The notes under the pieces were generated by a model that worked only from the letters and a program-made list of their open reading frames with translations, was not told where the DNA came from and made no database searches. From assembly GCA_015680685.1 (NCBI GenBank), contig MNCI01016243.1:156548-220547 (forward strand): a DNA stretch of 64,000 nt, given 5' to 3'. The translations under genes were made by a program, and so were the position numbers. The DNA is from Gnetum montanum. Taxonomy: Eukaryota; Streptophyta; Gnetopsida; Gnetales; Gnetaceae. Below are positions 61,341-64,000 of this stretch, in pieces. Position 1 is the stretch's first letter. Every line of letters starts with the position of its first letter.

Positions 61341-61559
61341 TTTTTTGCTTGAGGGATTACTTGACTTGTCCATTACACTTAGAAAGTTTTATCATTGATC
61401 ATGGGATTTCAACCCCTATTGTTCTTTACTTGCTCCATTCACCCCAAAATGTGCACTTTGGCTCTAGGTTGTATTTGCTAGCACTTTTCATCATTATTTT
61501 GGTTATGGGCTTTGGTGTTCTCCTATGGCTTGTTGGCTGGAGTAGGTTGAATAGAGGTG

Positions 61560-64000
61560 ATGGGTATAGCCAAAATGGAAGTGGGCTTCACTAGATCCAC
61601 TTCTTTTCATGCCAATGTTTTCTTGTCATGCTTTTTGGGCTTTTGCTTATGCTTCTTCCTTGAGATCTTCTAGTTGTTAGTTAGTGGATATGAAGAAGAG
61701 GTAGTTGCATTCGTAATCATAGGAGGTTGTTGTGCTATTGGTTGGGTCATGACTATTTATGTTATGTTAGTCTATGGGATCTTGATAACAAAAGCATCTC
61801 TCAAAGACACTCGTGATGGTACTTTTATGACAAATGAGGATCTTGAGTTGTGGGAAGTTGAAGAAGCCCTTTTGTCATAGAGGAGTACTTGAATCATAAA
61901 TTATTCTCTTATATATCTTTGATCATCATCAATTTTGAATTAAGAAATAACATAGGGGTTGTCATTAGCATTCATTGGGTCTTTGTAGATGTACATCGAC
62001 CAATTTTGTGGCTAAACTAGGTTTGAAGCATCTAAGACTAACTCCCCCTATCTATAATCCCCTATAGGTCATCCTTTAGCATGAGGTAGAATTCTATGTC
62101 ATGACCTAGAAATTGTTGATAATGGTAGAATTAGTCTAGTTTGAAGTACCTAGGTAGTTGGGGATCATCCTTCATTGCCTGAGTGGAGTCTTTGGCTATT
62201 TCACATAACCACTCATGTTTCTTTTTAGTGACATCTATCATCTATTTATGTTGTATGCATCCACTCTTTAATACTTGTTCTAGTAACTCAAATGGCTTCA
62301 TAGCTAAGGTTGTGTATTTGTATATAACCTTTATTTTGAAGTTGGATCAAGTTTTTTTCAATGTAGTAGTCCTAAAGGTTGGTGATTGGTTATTGTAGTC
62401 ATTAGTGGGGCCCTTGGGTGGGTTGGTATTTGTACCATACTTCATGATTTTTGTTTCCTTGGTTACAATTGCTACAATTGTATTGTTCTATTTTTTTTCT
62501 ATTTATCTCTCCATGTATGTTTAGTTTTATATGCTATGTAAGCTAGGTCATGACTGGTCTCCATAGTAGCTTCTATATTTTTAATTTAATAAAATGCTTA
62601 GCTGAGAGACTATGAGTCAAGGTAGTAGAGCTTGGACTTAATGAAGTCATTAACCATTCTAACAAGTGGGATTTTGCTATAGGCTCTAGTATTTTATTAA
62701 ATAGTCCATTTTACCATTGAATGAATTTCTGCACAGGTTCTAGGGATCCCTACTTGACATTCATGAGTTGGTCAAGCATGGTGTCAAGCTTCAAGTTATA
62801 CTTGAAGTGGTGGACAAACTAGACAATCAAGTCCTCCAAAGAGGATATGGATCCTGTAGGTAATACATGATACCAATCAAATGCTTTCCTAGTTAAGGAC
62901 ATAGGGAAAATCCTCATGATGATATGAGGCCATGGCTATAAGAGTAAGCATTCAAATCAAAAGGTAATAAGGTGAGCATTGGGATTACCTTCTCCATTGC
63001 ATTTGCTAAATTTGAAAATAGGAACACTAAGAGAAAGTACCAAGGGTGGGACCATAGGACTAATTGGATCATCCTAGTAGAAGCCTATAATCTTGATTAT
63101 TTATGAAGTAGAGGCTTTAAGCCTCTTCAATTCCTTCATTAGGTCTTGAATCATCTATATGACTTGATCTAGGCACTATGGTGGCCCTATTTGTTATTGG
63201 GTTTGTACATAAGGGTTTGGTATTTGTAGTGAGGCTTTTGGCCTTACTATGGGTTACATGATAGAAGGAACTGGTTGTGTTATGATTGTGGATTATGGGG
63301 AAAATAAGGAAAAGGATGTTTTCACTATTACCTGAGGCACAAATGGCACAAATAAGGTGTGTGACCATTGAGTTTCTCAAGGTCCCATGATGGACCCTAG
63401 ATGAGTAGTTAATGGATTTGTGGTGGTAAAAACCACTATTGATGATTACATAGATTAAGGTCATGTGACAAATGACATAGATGGGTTATGGATCATCATT
63501 TGTGGAAATGATTGAGTTTGATGCATGCCTATGATTGCTATGGGATCAAATATGGTTGGAGTGGGAGATGGTACCACCATGCCCATAGAGAAAACAAACA
63601 AAGGCTTGATGGCCTTGGGGGTTGTTTATTGAAACAATCCTTCCAAGATGTTTTCAAGCTTAGAATATACCATAAATTCATCCTCCTCTTCCCATTGTTC
63701 CTCAAAGCTATGTTTTTTATCCTCTTCCTCCATCTTAATCAATTGGGCTAGTATACCTACATATATATCAAATAAAGGTATCTAGTCAAAGGGAAAAGGG
63801 ATGTACTCCTTACCATTATGGTGGATAAGTTTGGACTTCCTTTTGACTTTTTCTTTGAAACATGGAATCAACATGCTAGCCTATATTTTGGCACAAATGA
63901 AGTGATATTAATATTCATTAATTACTTCAAAATTAGGAATTTTACCTTTGACCCTCAAATATTACCTACATTTTATGATAGCAAGGCCTTTGGGGTCATA
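61560..64000 (-). pseudogene. gag: gag remnant of element B, cut by the window edge
   Basis: The minus strand matches gag of A from its start (window end corresponds to about 3227 of A) to its zinc-knuckle region near 62110 (forward words CATGACCTAGAAATTG). Shared runs include HHGTLRN (about 63400), RMVNDFIKSKLYYL near 62650 and FYHHKS. Stops are frequent. The true start lies outside. Confidence 0.72.

Larger units (their letters stand above)
32072..64000 (-). mobile_element. Element B: reversed sibling of element A, split by element C, cut by the window edge
   Basis: Same family as A. On the minus strand the order from the right edge is gag (64000-61560), protease (to 60467), antisense gene (forward, 59484-56921 and 38491-37500), non-coding part with ~187-bp array, integrase (34890-33830) and 3' LTR (33581-32072). 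The 5' LTR and start of gag lie beyond the window. RT and both RNases H are missing: the integrase start at about 34885 runs straight into the array. Element C with its TTGGT duplication sits at 38491/56921. Without C about 13.5 kb of B is present. Confidence 0.85.

Overview
This window looks like seed-plant nuclear DNA made almost entirely of old, broken LTR retrotransposons. I see no intact host gene, no tRNA or rRNA gene, and nothing bacterial or organellar. The main elements are Ty3/gypsy of the Tat/Ogre-like type: they carry a second, extra RNase H between the usual RNase H and the integrase. The density, age and nesting of the elements fit a large-genome plant, perhaps a gymnosperm, but that is inference.

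Layout. (1) 1-1148: fragment F, the reverse-strand gene of a gypsy element related to element C. (2) 1148-21898: element A, forward, with LTRs of about 1.6 kb (the 5' LTR lacks its first ~430 bases). Its order is gag, protease, a reverse-strand gene, a long non-coding part with a ~187-bp tandem array, RT, RNase H, second RNase H, integrase and 3' LTR. (3) 21899-32071: element E, a 5'-truncated gypsy pol, forward, interrupted at 24003-27373 by a gag-only copia-type element on the minus strand. (4) 32072-64000: element B, same family as A but reversed, running off the right edge. It has lost RT and RNase H and is split by (5) element C, 38492-56920, a forward gypsy element with 1.8-kb LTRs and a TTGGT target duplication. 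The flanks of C join exactly into one sequence that matches the homologous part of A.

The most interesting feature is a multi-exon gene on the strand opposite to gag-pol, lying between protease and RT in A, B and C, and present as a fragment in F. Its splice sites read on the antisense strand, so they would not be removed from the sense genomic RNA. In C it has a TATA box, a start codon in good plant context and several open exons with good splice sites. A conserved sense-strand splice acceptor lies just before pol in A, E and C. This suggests that the whole protease-RT gap is an Ogre-like intron that hosts the antisense gene. I do not recognise the protein.

Short repeats with the core CTTAAACTAGCA border the modules: after protease, before RT and after integrase. 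All coding regions carry stops and frameshifts, so every element here looks dead.
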